From Peribacillus deserti (GTDB lineage Bacteria; Bacillota; Bacilli; Bacillales; DSM-1321), in the NCBI RefSeq assembly GCF_016909175.1, contig NZ_JAFBFI010000015.1:62001-126000 (forward strand): DNA of 64,000 nt, in the 5' to 3' direction. The position numbers and the translations under genes are program-made. Below are positions 16,484-25,506 of this stretch, in pieces. Under the pieces are notes generated by a model. It did not search any database. It was not told the DNA's origin and saw only the letters and a program-made list of their open reading frames with translations. The stretch's first letter is position 1, and the number at the start of each line of letters is the position of its first letter.

Positions 16484-18353
16484 TTAATTACTCAACCACA
16501 AAGTCATAACAGAATCCAGTTCTTTACTTAACTCTACTTTCCTGCAATACACCTTATTAAGTTCCTCATAATCTAAAAGGTCTGCAGCCATGGCTTTATC
16601 TATCTCTCTTATTTCATTTTCCAGACTTTCAATCTTTGTGAGAGCATTAGCCTCTTCTGCCTCCTTCTTTAAATCTTCAGGATTGTTTTTTTGTTTCTTA
16701 TCTTTTTTAACATTCACAACAGGCTTTTTCATGTTCTGTAGGCTTTTTTCTACTTTTACACTTCTATAATAATCGTAATTTCCAGGATAGCTTTTAAAGG
16801 CATAGTCCTCGACAGCAATGACTCTCTCACCGATTTTATTGATAAGATATCGGTCGTGCGAGATAAAGAAAATCGTTCCTTTAAAGTCTTCCAGTGCTTC
16901 CTCAAGGGTTTCTATTGAATCAATATCCAGATGGTTTGTCGGCTCATCAAGGATTAATAAACTTATATCTTGATATAACTGCATGCCAAATGCTTTACTT
17001 TTTTGAAGACGCTCTTTTTATAAAACATGAATTTTGAGAGATATTCCCGTGCTTTCCCCTCTAGAATAGAAATTTCTTCCCTGAAAGCTTCCAGCACGGT
17101 CAGCTCTTCATTTTTAAAGGTGATTTTCTGTGGTAAATAGGCGCCATCACATTGGCACCTAATTCGACCACTCCCCTATCCGGCTGTTCTTCACCTAAGA
17201 GCATTTTTAAGAAGGTGGTTTTGCCGCTGCCATTAGGACCGATCAGCCCCACTCTTTCCCCATAATGAACCATCAAATTTGTGTCTTTAAAAATAAATTT
17301 ATCTGCATAGCTTTTAACAAGCCCGGTCGCCTTAATGGTTTCTTTTCCAGACCGCTCGGCGGCTTTTAAATCTAGTTTCATATTCCGTTTTTCAAAAACT
17401 GGTTTGTCTATTCGATCCAGTTTATCGAGCTTTTTCTGTATGCTGGCAGCTCTCTTGAAGAACTTGTTATTATCAGCCCTCATCGCCCAGTCTCGCAAAT
17501 TTGTTACGCTCTTTTCCATGACATTGATCTTCTTTTGCTGCTCTCTTAAATGCTCATATTGAATCCGCAGATTTTCTTCCTTTTGACTAACATAAGCTGA
17601 ATAGTTGCCCTTATAGGTTGTGGACTCCATTTCCTCTACTTCTACAATTTTGGTTACTGTTTTATCCAGAAAATATCGGTCATGGGAAACAATGATGACA
17701 ATTCCCTTATATCCCTTAAGATAGCCTTCGAGCCAATCACTTCAATCATATCCAGATGATTGGTAGGCTCATCAAGCAACAATATATCTGGATTGTGTAT
17801 CAAGAGCTTCCCAAGCATCACTCTCGTTTTTTCACCGCCGCTTAACAAATCAAAATCCTTATTTAAAAAACTTTCATTAAATTTCAGCCCTGTACAGACC
17901 TTTCCTAATTTCTCTTCTCGGTCATATCCGCCTTTTACTTCGAATAACTGAAGAAGATCGCTGTACTTTTTTAAGGCTTTTTCGAGAGCTGTATCTGCTA
18001 ACGTCCTCATCTGCTCTTCTAATTCACGCATTTGAGCCTCAATGCAGTCTATTTCTTCGAACGCTAAGTTGAGTACATCGGTTCCTTTTAGGCCTTCTGG
18101 AAAGGATGGCACTTGTTCAAGATAAGCACATGTCGCTGCCCGCGGCATGTGGATGAGGCCTTCATCATATCCTGGGCTTGAGGTTTGCGGGTAGCCTGGG
18201 TAGTAATTCATGAGTTCTTTCCCTGCGATTAATTTTAGAATGGTGCTTTTCCCGCTCCCGTTTGCGCCCACAATTCCGATCTTTTCTCCTTCATAAGCTT
18301 CTAAGGAAATGCTTTTTAGGACCAGCGTGGCCTTTTAACTTTAACTCAAACAT
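16484..18353 (-). pseudogene. Decayed ABC-F ATPase gene (several frameshifts and a deletion)
   Basis: Joined pieces of about 620 codons encode a cytoplasmic two-ATPase ABC-F protein, a family acting on the ribosome. Seen in order: MFELKLKGH start (18353), Walker A GANGSGKST, signature LLSGGEKTR and LLDEPTNHLD of domain 1; linker; GPNGSGKTT and LLILDEPTNHLD of domain 2. Lesions: an extra A in the AAAAA run near 18320, a frameshift near 17733 after the first LDEPTNHLD, another near 17125, and near 16985 a loss of about 40 bases between KKVKHL and QLYQDIS that removes the second signature motif. Several independent lesions make sequencing error unlikely. The subfamily cannot be fixed. Confidence 0.85.
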
Positions 18354-18471
18354 ACACTTTCAATCTTTCATCCATAATTTCCGCCACGCATTTTATGGAC
18401 ACAACAAAGAAGAACTTCATTACTGCTGCTCTATTAACTTTTCAAGATAAGCTCTTTTAAACTTGTCTGTA

Positions 18472-18591
18472 GATTTCGCTCCAGGCACTCGCTTTCCGCG
18501 GGCGGTCCGGGAGCCTCCTCGGCGATAAACGCCTGTGGGGTCTCCCTTTACCCGCTTTTCCCGCAGGAGTCTCGCGCCTGCAGCGAAGATC
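18472..18591. mobile_element. MITE-like GC-rich palindromic element
   Basis: About 120 bases, much richer in GC than the surroundings. The ends are near-inverted: GATTTCGCTCCAG at 18472-18484 and CTGCAGCGAAGATC at 18578-18591 (its complement reads GATCTTCGCTGCAG). Internal hairpins include GGCG-ataaa-CGCC and GCAGG-agtctcgcg-CCTGC. Elements of this look (ACTCCTGCGGG...GAGACCCC...CGCGGAAAGCGAG) recur in many Bacillaceae genomes to my memory; the copy number cannot be seen here. It lies just upstream of the decayed ABC-F gene. The reading frame across it (18420-18632) is an artefact. Confidence 0.6.
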
Positions 18592-19101
18592 AACATAGTG
18601 CCAAAATCAACAATGAACTTTAACATAGCCAAAAATAAAAAAGACCATAAGAAGATGGTCTCTTCTTACAGTCTTGGATAGGTGTGAATATAATTGATTC
18701 AAGCATATGCAAATAAATGATGTGCACTTCAAAAAAGCACAACATGATGCTTATATGCATTTACCAGCAGGATCCAGCTCCCTGGTGAAACAAATTATAA
18801 TCTCGGATATCACTACAGTAAGTTATCTTCTAATTGCCGTAATTCCATAAAGAGCATAGCAAATAAACCTACATTGAATAGGTACTTTCACACTCATTAC
18901 AAAATTTGTATTAATTTTGATGAAATTAATATCAGCAATTTGTTGGTTCCATAAACTTACTTTCCCCCTCCAGAGATTTGCTTTATTATCTAACTTTTTG
19001 ATTTTTCTGTAAATAATAATTTATATTCTCAATAACTGTAATCGTGGGGCTAAAAATTTGGGCATATTAAGAAATAATTAAGTGATGAGGGGGAGCAAGC
19101 C
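18592..19101. other. Gap, no gene recognised
   Basis: AT-rich. An open stretch on the plus strand near 18710-18850 (including DAYMHLPAG) has no start signal and no family I recognise. The segment before 19102 should contain the promoter of the glycosylase gene. Confidence 0.3.
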
Positions 19102-19683
19102 TTGTCTGAATTTTGCGCTTCATTATGGCCAGAAGAACCGACACCGAAAAATCTAATGGATTGCAAAGAATGCGGTCTTTATCAGCATGGATCACGGATG
19201 GTCTGGGGTGAAGGAACTCCAGAAGCACCCATCATGGTTATATTAGATAATCCCGGCGCTCGTGAGGATCGGGATAATAAACCCTTTGTCTGCGGCACTA
19301 GACAGACCTTACAACAGGCTGCCTATCAGGCTGGGTTAAAAGCCGTTGATTTGTATGTAACCTATATTTTAAAAAGAAAACCTGTCCGTGCATATAATAA
19401 AGAACAAGCCAGGCTGATCTGCATGAATCATCTTGAGCAGCAGCTGCAGTCCAAACAGCCAAAATTGATTGTCTGCCTTGGCAATATTGCCGTTCAATCC
19501 TTCTTTCAAAACCCAGAAGTTGAGGTAAAATCATTACGCGGTAAAATCCACAGCGTCCACGGATACCGAACAATCGCAGCCTACCATCCATTAGCAGTAA
19601 GACGGCGCCCTAATCTGTGGCCAATGTTTTTAGAGGACTGGAATTTAGCGGCCGAACATTTTAAAACAATCCCATTTAGTTAG
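19102..19683 (+). CDS. Uracil-DNA glycosylase superfamily protein (family 4/5-like, Fe-S)
   Basis: A 193-residue protein. The order CKECGLY, WGEGTPEAPIMVILDNPGAREDRDNKPFVCGTRQ, LIVCLGNIA and AYHPLAVRRRP matches UDG family 4/5: active-site loop (GxPGxxED form, here DNPGARED), GNxA strand and HP loop. Cys at about 22, 25 and the pair in LICMNH...LIVCLG (17 residues apart) can bind a 4Fe-4S cluster. It removes uracil or deaminated bases from DNA. TTG start at 19102 with GGGGG 8 bases upstream. Monocistronic. Confidence 0.8.
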   Translation: MSEFCASLWPEEPTPKNLMDCKECGLYQHGSRMVWGEGTPEAPIMVILDNPGAREDRDNKPFVCGTRQTLQQAAYQAGLKAVDLYVTYILKRKPVRAYNKEQARLICMNHLEQQLQSKQPKLIVCLGNIAVQSFFQNPEVEVKSLRGKIHSVHGYRTIAAYHPLAVRRRPNLWPMFLEDWNLAAEHFKTIPFS

Positions 19684-19755
19684 CACGCAGGCTGTTTTTA
19701 ACGGATCTTGGCCTTTCAAAGAATGTTTGGTTAATAGTACAGTTTCCCATAAAAA

Positions 19756-19802
19756 AACTACACCTCTAATTGTTGGTAAAACCTAACAAGCAGGGTGCAG
19801 TT
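19756..19802 (-). terminator. sstT terminator hairpin, copy B of a hairpin family
   Basis: On the minus strand AACTGCACC pairs with GGTGTAGTT, continued by TTGTTAGG with CCAACAA, and is followed by TTTTTTT. The sequence is clearly related to the hairpin at 23836-23879. Confidence 0.75.
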
Positions 19803-19828
19803 CAATCGCAGATAAAAGTATTTCTTCT

Positions 19829-21067
19829 TTATGCTGCTTTATGGATATCTATTTTTTTACCTTCTTTACGCCATTCCTTATATTCAGCGGCTGCTGTGAA
19901 CAGTACATCTGTCGATGAGTTAAGGGCCGTTTCAAAAGAGTCTTGTAAAACGCCAATGATAAAGCCTACACCAACTACCTGCATCGCAACATCAGCGGGG
20001 ATTCCGAATAAGCTGCATGCCAACGGGATCAATAGTAGGGAGCCGCCGGCAACCCCTGAAGCACCGCAGGCACATATGGCTGACACTACGCTGAGGATGA
20101 TTGCAGTAGGGAGGTCCACTTGAATGTCTAGTGTATGAACCGCAGCAAGAGTCAAAACAGAAATAGTAACAGCGGCACCAGCCATATTGATGGTTGCACC
20201 TAATGGAATCGACACTGAATAACTATCCTTATTCAAGCCTAGATTTTCACATAATTTCATATTTACAGGAATATTGGAAGCTGAGCTGCGTGTAAAGAAT
20301 GCTGTAATACTGCTTTCCTTTAAGCACTTAAACACAAGCGGGTAAGGGTTCTGCCTTATTGCTGCAAACACGATGATCGGATTGACAACCAGTGCTACAA
20401 AAACCATACAGCCAATTAAAACGGCTAGTAATTTCCCATAGTTTAATAACGCCTCAATTCCATTTGCAGTAATAGACTCAAATACCAGTCCCATGATTCC
20501 GAGCGGCGCAAACTTAATCACCCATGTAACTATCTTGGAAACAGCATCTGAAAAATTAGCAATCATCGTTTTTGTCGTATCAGCGGCATTTCGTAAAGCC
20601 AGACCAAGAAGTACCGCCCAAGCTAAAATACCAATATAGTTCGAATTATAAATAGCTTTAACCGGGTTATCAACAACGTTCAGCAGTAGTGATTTGAGAA
20701 CCTCTACAACACCGCCGGGAGGTGTCACACCCTCAGCGCCCTTCGCAAGTGTTAAGCCAACCGGAAAAATAAAACTTACAATAACGGCGATTAATCCAGC
20801 TAAAAAGGTTCCTAAAAGGTAAAGAAAGATAATCGATTTCATATTCGTTTTGTGCCCGCTCTTGTGCTGCGCGATGGCCGACATAACCAGGAACAATACC
20901 AATACAGGTGCAATAGCTTTTAGCGCACCTACAAATAAAGAGCCTAAGATGACAACTGGTTTTGCAATCTCTGGGATCGCTACAGCCAGGATAATACCAA
21001 TAATCAAACCTACTATTATTTGCTTTACCAGACTCACTTGACTCCACTTTTTCAGAAGACTTTTCAT
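19829..21067 (-). CDS. sstT: Serine/threonine:sodium symporter SstT
   Basis: Membrane transporter of the DAACS family, 412 residues with eight transmembrane segments and the two re-entrant hairpins. Characteristic are the N-terminus [28 protein letters not shown] (Ser-rich HP1), [12 protein letters not shown] and [24 protein letters not shown]. It takes up serine and threonine with sodium. Own terminator downstream. A threonine route (tdh-kbl) lies 33 kb away but is not linked in operon. Confidence 0.93.
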   Translation of the reverse strand: MKSLLKKWSQVSLVKQIIVGLIIGIILAVAIPEIAKPVVILGSLFVGALKAIAPVLVLFLVMSAIAQHKSGHKTNMKSIIFLYLLGTFLAGLIAVIVSFIFPVGLTLAKGAEGVTPPGGVVEVLKSLLLNVVDNPVKAIYNSNYIGILAWAVLLGLALRNAADTTKTMIANFSDAVSKIVTWVIKFAPLGIMGLVFESITANGIEALLNYGKLLAVLIGCMVFVALVVNPIIVFAAIRQNPYPLVFKCLKESSITAFFTRSSASNIPVNMKLCENLGLNKDSYSVSIPLGATINMAGAAVTISVLTLAAVHTLDIQVDLPTAIILSVVSAICACGASGVAGGSLLLIPLACSLFGIPADVAMQVVGVGFIIGVLQDSFETALNSSTDVLFTAAAEYKEWRKEGKKIDIHKAA

Positions 21068-21461
21068 CGATTTTTCCTCCTAGATGTCTTTCATTCTACT
21101 CATGATAATATCAAATTACATAAGTATCTGGACTTTGATGGATGATCACTTTCAATAGATTCCACTTTACACATACAACTGTTTTTCTAATGAATACAAT
21201 TATAATCATTTTTTTGATATTTTACAATATTATTATTTCACTACAAAAAGTTGGTAGCATATTAGAAAAACCTCATAAATCATAAGTCCAATCAATACAT
21301 ATCCATTATCACTTTGAGAGCGATTACTATTTTAGATGAATTTATGACACCCACGGTTTAGGAGTTTTTCATATTTATTTGATTATGCAAAAACCCGTAG
21401 CGAGCAAACGTCCATCTCTGCCTCCAACAATTGAAGCGCTAACTCTTCGCTAATGAAAAAA
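21068..21461. other. Gap, no gene recognised
   Basis: Upstream region of sstT; AT-rich, contains no riboswitch or gene that I can support. Confidence 0.3.
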
Positions 21462-21485
21462 GGCAGCTCCCCCTAGGGACAGCTG
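21462..21485 (-). terminator. Terminator of the 59-residue gene
   Basis: GCAGCTCCC-ccta-GGGACAGCTGC stem; TTTTTTC follows on the minus strand, 36 bases after the stop of the small gene. Confidence 0.8.
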
Positions 21486-21520
21486 CTATGTCAGTACTTG
21501 TAATAGTACAGATATTTATT

Positions 21521-21700
21521 TTAAAGGCTCATATAAAAGCAATTGAATATTGATTTATAAATATCCCCTTCAATATCTGCGTCGATTTGTTGATCATACC
21601 TTCCTTTCGGATCAGGTATGTCATGAATTATTTTTGTCTCACTTTGATTCTGGTTATCTCGATCCGCTTCTTTGGTCTGGTTCTTCATATCCTTATCCAC
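21521..21700 (-). CDS. Small acidic hypothetical protein (59 aa, GTG start)
   Basis: Sixty uninterrupted codons from GTG 21700 to TAA. GGAGGTG precedes the GTG at 7 bases and a strong terminator follows, so this is a complete transcription unit. The product is hydrophilic at the start (DKDMKNQTKEADRDNQ), then SETKIIHDIPDPKGRYDQQ and IDADIEGDIYKSIFN, and ends in a short hydrophobic tail. No signal or membrane span. I do not recognise the family; the DPKGRYD segment looks like the conserved part. Confidence 0.7.
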   Translation of the reverse strand: MDKDMKNQTKEADRDNQNQSETKIIHDIPDPKGRYDQQIDADIEGDIYKSIFNCFYMSL

Positions 21701-21887
21701 CAGAAAACACCTCCATTTATAATGTGGAATAAATTTAATGAATTTATTCTGTCTTATAAGTTAATAAATTCTATGATTAACTGGATTAATTTAAAAAGGA
21801 AGCACCTTTTTTCAGTGCTCCCTACGATTTAAAAACACCCAATGACAATAGGAACTCTCTTGTTATAAAAGAAGTCTATTGTAATGT

Positions 21888-22769
21888 TTATTTATTTCCA
21901 TTAAGGTTCGGCTGCTCACGATCCAGCACTACTTCGGCAATGATTGGGAGGTGATCAGAAGCTAAACTATTTATGACTTTGGAGTTTACTGTTTGGATGT
22001 CATTTGATGTAAAAATATAATCAATCCGTTTTGCAGGATTATCAGCAGGGTACGTATATGCTTGCGGATTATGTGCAAAAACATCAAGATAATTAGCATA
22101 TAAAGGTTTCATTTCATTGCTTTTCGGCGTTGCATTTAAATCTCCCATGATTACTTTAGGCCCATTTGACTTCCCTGCAATTTCTACCATTTCTTTGATT
22201 TGAATTTCACGTTCAGCAGAGGTAAGCGCCAGATGAGTATTATACAGATGCAGATGATTTCCTTTTACGTTTATTGTAGTTTCTAGAAGACCACGCTGCT
22301 CAGTGTTCCCGACTTTTGTTAAAGAGTGATTTTCGGTATGTATAATAGGATATTTACTTAAAATTGCCGTTCCATACTGACGGCGCTGATTTCCAACATC
22401 TAAAGGTTCAAGATCAAGGTTGGCTGCATATGTATAAAACATTCCGAGACGTTCTGCCAATAACTTGGCTTGATCTTGAAAATCACTGCGATCGGACCAA
22501 TGATTGTCCACTTCCTGCAGCCCAACAATATCAATATTTGATCCTTCAACTATTTTGGCAATTCGTTCTAAGTCTAATACGCCGTCTTCCCCTTCAGCGT
22601 GATGAATATTATAGGACATCATCTTTAGATTCACCGGTTGACCGCGTTCAAATAGGGGTTGTTGGGCAAATGTATTAAATCCTACTCCTAAAAACATTAC
22701 AGCCATCATCGTGATTATACTTAATACCTTGCAGATTCCGCCTTTTTCGCTTTTTACTTTTTCCATCAT
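21888..22769 (-). CDS. Secreted endonuclease/exonuclease/phosphatase family protein
   Basis: EEP-fold metal hydrolase of 293 residues. Signal-like hydrophobic segment at about 12-35, then MSYNIHHAEG, VGLQEVDNHW (Asn/Glu metal ligands), YNTHLAL, VIMGDLNATP (Asp/Asn) and SDHLPIIAEV (catalytic Asp-His). This order is typical of the family, which includes DNases, sphingomyelinase-like phosphodiesterases and inositol phosphatases. Substrate unknown. Extracellular or membrane-tethered. An AGGAGG precedes two adjacent ATGs, so the exact start may be 22769 or 22766. Confidence 0.85.
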   Translation of the reverse strand: MMEKVKSEKGGICKVLSIITMMAVMFLGVGFNTFAQQPLFERGQPVNLKMMSYNIHHAEGEDGVLDLERIAKIVEGSNIDIVGLQEVDNHWSDRSDFQDQAKLLAERLGMFYTYAANLDLEPLDVGNQRRQYGTAILSKYPIIHTENHSLTKVGNTEQRGLLETTINVKGNHLHLYNTHLALTSAEREIQIKEMVEIAGKSNGPKVIMGDLNATPKSNEMKPLYANYLDVFAHNPQAYTYPADNPAKRIDYIFTSNDIQTVNSKVINSLASDHLPIIAEVVLDREQPNLNGNK

Positions 22770-22955
22770 TCTTACCTCCTCTAGAAATTTTGATTTCTAT
22801 TAAAGGATAACAACTGTAAGAAAAATCTCAATTATGTTTATGTAAAAAAAGAGTTTAGGTTTTGTTACGCTAATATTAATGCAAGGCTTTATGTGAGATA
22901 AACTCTGAATAGAGGTATGGGCTGCAGGAAAACTCTGAGTGAGGAGAAATAGAAT

Positions 22956-22996
22956 GGAGCCTGAACCCAGTACATAAAATGCCGGGGGCAGGCTCC
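22956..22996 (-). terminator. Terminator after the 74-residue gene
   Basis: GGAGCCTG-aa-CCC ... GGG-gg-CAGGCTCC long stem downstream of the small minus-strand gene; no long T-run, so efficiency is uncertain. Confidence 0.45.
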
Positions 22997-23050
22997 TTAA
23001 AGAAATATTTATTGAAAATGGCCATTATTATTATTCACAATAGCTTTCGC

Positions 23051-23275
23051 TTATTCAAAGTCTGCTTCTGATACCAGGAATTCAACAATATACGGACTAT
23101 GTTCATGGCCTTTATTGTCCACATCTCTGAAAACATCTCTTATAATATCTAGAATCCGGTTGTTGTCTTCTGGAACTTTATCCACTAGCACATCTGATAC
23201 CGCCAGAGCCTGCAGCTTGGCCCTGACATCCTCGGCATCGTTTTCATTTCTAAAATAAGCCGCAACTCTTTCCAT
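23051..23275 (-). CDS. Small hypothetical protein (74 aa)
   Basis: Compact ferredoxin-like or stress-type small protein: MERVAAYFRNENDAEDVRAKLQAL at the start looks like an alpha-beta unit, followed by DVLVDKVPED and a C-terminal VEFLVSEADFE strand. The N-terminus resembles the first part of general-stress GsiB/YflT-like small proteins, but I cannot assign a family. AGAGAGGAGTG lies upstream. Confidence 0.65.
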   Translation of the reverse strand: MERVAAYFRNENDAEDVRAKLQALAVSDVLVDKVPEDNNRILDIIRDVFRDVDNKGHEHSPYIVEFLVSEADFE

Positions 23276-23674
23276 ACCGCTTCACTCCTCTCTTATATTT
23301 TTTATCCGTTACACATACATAACCTTTTTTTACAATTCTTGAAACCGCTTCTACTTTTACTCCCCAGTACAAACTAACCTGTTTTTTACATAGAAAAAAG
23401 ACCTACCTTATGATATTATCCCCTTTAAGTTGACACTATAAAAAGCCCACGTAATTATGCTGGGTGAGTGTTTATATTTTTTACAATTTTTATGTTGAGC
23501 ATTAAAGTGGAAGAGGAGTACTTTGTAAGATTGTCCACATCATGTAAAACATCATAATTAGAGTTAAACTGATTAATTTTTCATTAGGGTTCCAATTGTA
23601 GATTTACACCTAGCACGAATTATATGTATGTTCTCATTCTCTAACTTACAAAATGTTTAAATGTGATATACTCG

Positions 23675-23780
23675 TTAAATTGCTTCTTTCTTACCAACAC
23701 GGAAAACTTGAATAGACGTGGCTCCCTCAGATAAATCTATAAGTTTTGGTGAATGGGTCGAAATCATGAGGGCATTTTTT
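23675..23780 (-). pseudogene. C-terminal remnant of an AAA/OLD-type ATPase
   Basis: About 34 codons read NALMISTHSPKLIDLSEGAT then SIQVFRVGKKEAI and stop. ISTHSP-L-DL is the D-loop/H-loop segment of SMC/RecF-like AAA_21 ATPases found in many defence and plasmid genes. The rest of the gene, including Walker A, is absent. Bases 23276-23674 contain nothing else I recognise. Confidence 0.6.
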
Positions 23781-23835
23781 CGCCAATTTTATAGAGGGAC
23801 TACTTAGTGCACGAACTGCTTCTGGGTGTAAAAAA

Positions 23836-23879
23836 AACTGGACCCTAATTGTTAGGTGTGTAACAATTAGGGTCCAGTT
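23836..23879 (-). terminator. Perfect 19-bp hairpin, copy A of a hairpin family
   Basis: Arms 23836-23854 and 23861-23879 are exact complements around a 6-base loop (GGTGTG). An A-run precedes, giving TTTTTTTT on the minus strand, so it can terminate. The hairpin is flanked by related direct repeats: agtgcacgaactgctt at 23805 and agtgccctgaactgctt at 23881. This suggests an inserted unit. Confidence 0.65.
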
Positions 23880-23940
23880 TAGTGCCCTGAACTGCTTGAA
23901 AAAACATGGTCATAAATCCACTTAAAAAAGAAACAAAAAA

Positions 23941-23967
23941 GCGCAGACCTAAATGCCCTGTCTGCGC
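23941..23967 (-). terminator. Terminator of the secreted glucanase-like gene
   Basis: GCGCAGAC / GTCTGCGC stem directly after the stop; minus strand runs into TTTTTTG. Confidence 0.85.
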
Positions 23968-23975
23968 CCTTTGTT

Positions 23976-25322
23976 TTATTGGATCGAAAATACTTCTTTC
24001 TTTAAGAGTCCCTCTGGATTGCGGCCAATGTCGCTTCCATGGAAGTAATCACGGATTACTCCCTCTTCCACATAATTTGCTATGGAAGCCATGATCATTC
24101 CCTGATCGAGTGCAAGATAAGCCTTGGCCACATCCCCAGTGACCACATTGACTGAGTCATAGAATCCATGCTTCCCGTATGTTTCCAAATCTTTCAAAGA
24201 TTTTATGTTCTTATATGCTTCATTTGGAGCATATTCAAGGGCCAGGAATGTCGCATGAGCCGTGACTGTCCCGTCATCCTTGTACCCGGATGTTCCGAGC
24301 GGCGTAGCTGCAAATTCGCTGTATCCATCAGGGGTGGCAGCTGGTGAGAATCCCCATGCAGGATATGCCTTCTCCTTCGCGAAAGCTATCTGCAATTCTA
24401 CATGCCGCTGGTTGTTCAGTCCAAGCGCGTTCTTCCCCAGTTCCTTTTCCTTAAGCACGATTCCTGGCATTAACCCTTCGAACATGCTGCCGCCCCAGCT
24501 AGGAACGAAGCTTGTCCCTTTATATTGATAGTGACCTTCAAAAACGGGAACACCATCATACTCTACAGTCGGGCCGACCGGAATTTGTGCCTGCCAATCC
24601 CATTCAGCTGGCAGGGTTCTATACATCTTCCACCAATGCTCTTTTGGGACATCCCCCTTACCGATAGCAATATAACTCGCCAGACGCGGTTCAGTATAGA
24701 ACATACCATAATGATGTCCGGTCAGCTCCCCTTTATCTACATAGTAACCCCCGCGGAATTGTCCCACTACTGGATCATAAAGCGGTGTATAATTCATGGC
24801 ACTAACGAGCTTTCCGGCTTGTCCATTAAGTTCCTTGTAAGCCTGGTCCACAACGATCAAACCTGCTGAAAGCCATCCGTTATCAACTTGTGATATGAAT
24901 TGCCCCCAATCTTTTTTTAACGTTCCATCCGTATAATACCAGTTGTAGAATAGCCCGTTCCATTTCTCTAGACCTTCAAGCGTCTTCAATGTTGTCTTGA
25001 TCCTAGATACAGCCTCTTCTCTGGAGATTATGCCCATCTCCTGTGCCGATACTGTGCTGATCAGGTACATTCCTATATTTGTCGGAGATGTATGCTTTGC
25101 CTCTGTCCCCTTTCCATCCTTAAAACGGACTGCATCATCAGTCAGTCCGGACACCGGGTCTGTATAGGCCTGGAAGTAACTGTACGTCTTCTTTGCTATA
25201 GCCCTCAACTCGCTTTTAAAGCCCTGGGTATTGGTATTGCCTTTGGCAAACGTCACAGGTGAAACTGCCAGGCTGGAGAGGAAAAACAACATCGCGAGCA
25301 TTAACACAAGAACCTTTTTCAT
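23976..25322 (-). CDS. Secreted glucoamylase-like enzyme, candidate endo-beta-1,2-glucanase (GH144-like)
   Basis: A 448-residue secreted protein with a clear signal peptide (MKKVLVLMLAMLFFLSSLA, cleavage after about residue 26). The (alpha/alpha)6-type glucoamylase-like domain shows TSPTNIGMYLISTV, GLFYNWYYTDG, VDNGWLSAGL, SWGGSMFEGLMPG and AWGFSPAATPDGYSEF. These resemble PF10091-type domains, including GH144 endo-beta-1,2-glucanases. ATG at 25322 has AAAGGGG 11 bases upstream; the longer frame would include the promoter. The same operator as in the neighbouring transporter and phosphorylase genes lies in its leader, so it probably cuts the polymer outside the cell for import. GH family membership needs a search. 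Confidence 0.7.
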   Translation of the reverse strand: MKKVLVLMLAMLFFLSSLAVSPVTFAKGNTNTQGFKSELRAIAKKTYSYFQAYTDPVSGLTDDAVRFKDGKGTEAKHTSPTNIGMYLISTVSAQEMGIISREEAVSRIKTTLKTLEGLEKWNGLFYNWYYTDGTLKKDWGQFISQVDNGWLSAGLIVVDQAYKELNGQAGKLVSAMNYTPLYDPVVGQFRGGYYVDKGELTGHHYGMFYTEPRLASYIAIGKGDVPKEHWWKMYRTLPAEWDWQAQIPVGPTVEYDGVPVFEGHYQYKGTSFVPSWGGSMFEGLMPGIVLKEKELGKNALGLNNQRHVELQIAFAKEKAYPAWGFSPAATPDGYSEFAATPLGTSGYKDDGTVTAHATFLALEYAPNEAYKNIKSLKDLETYGKHGFYDSVNVVTGDVAKAYLALDQGMIMASIANYVEEGVIRDYFHGSDIGRNPEGLLKKEVFSIQ

Positions 25323-25351
25323 CCTATTTATATCCCCTTTCAATGGTAATC

Positions 25352-25397
25352 GAAACGTTTCTATTTTTAGAATACCACTGAAGGATGAAAGCGTAAA
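25352..25397 (-). promoter_or_regulatory. Promoter and LacI-type operator of the glucanase-like gene
   Basis: Minus strand TTTACG (forward 25392-25397), 17 bases, TATTCT (25369-25374). GAAACGTTTC (25352-25361) follows at about the transcription start. A perfect 10-base palindrome shared with three other sites in the locus. Confidence 0.75.
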
Positions 25398-25470
25398 CAT
25401 TACTTTTGACACAATTTTGAAAATTTTTACAAAAGCAATATATCCTAGAAAAACATTTAAATAATAAAAA

Positions 25471-25492
25471 AATCCCCATGGACATGGGGATT
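25471..25492 (-). terminator. Terminator of the sugar ABC transporter operon
   Basis: AATCCCCATG-ga-CATGGGGATT with TTTTTTATTATTT on the minus strand. Confidence 0.88.
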
Positions 25493-25506
25493 AGTAAGGA
25501 AAGTGT

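Noticed and set aside
18420-18632. 70-residue minus-strand reading frame
   Set aside because: It lies across the GC-rich palindromic element; the Arg/Gly-rich product is a by-product of that sequence.
21550-21832. Plus-strand frames of 60 and 81 residues
   Set aside because: They are mostly the antisense of the 59-residue minus-strand gene, which has the better start signals.
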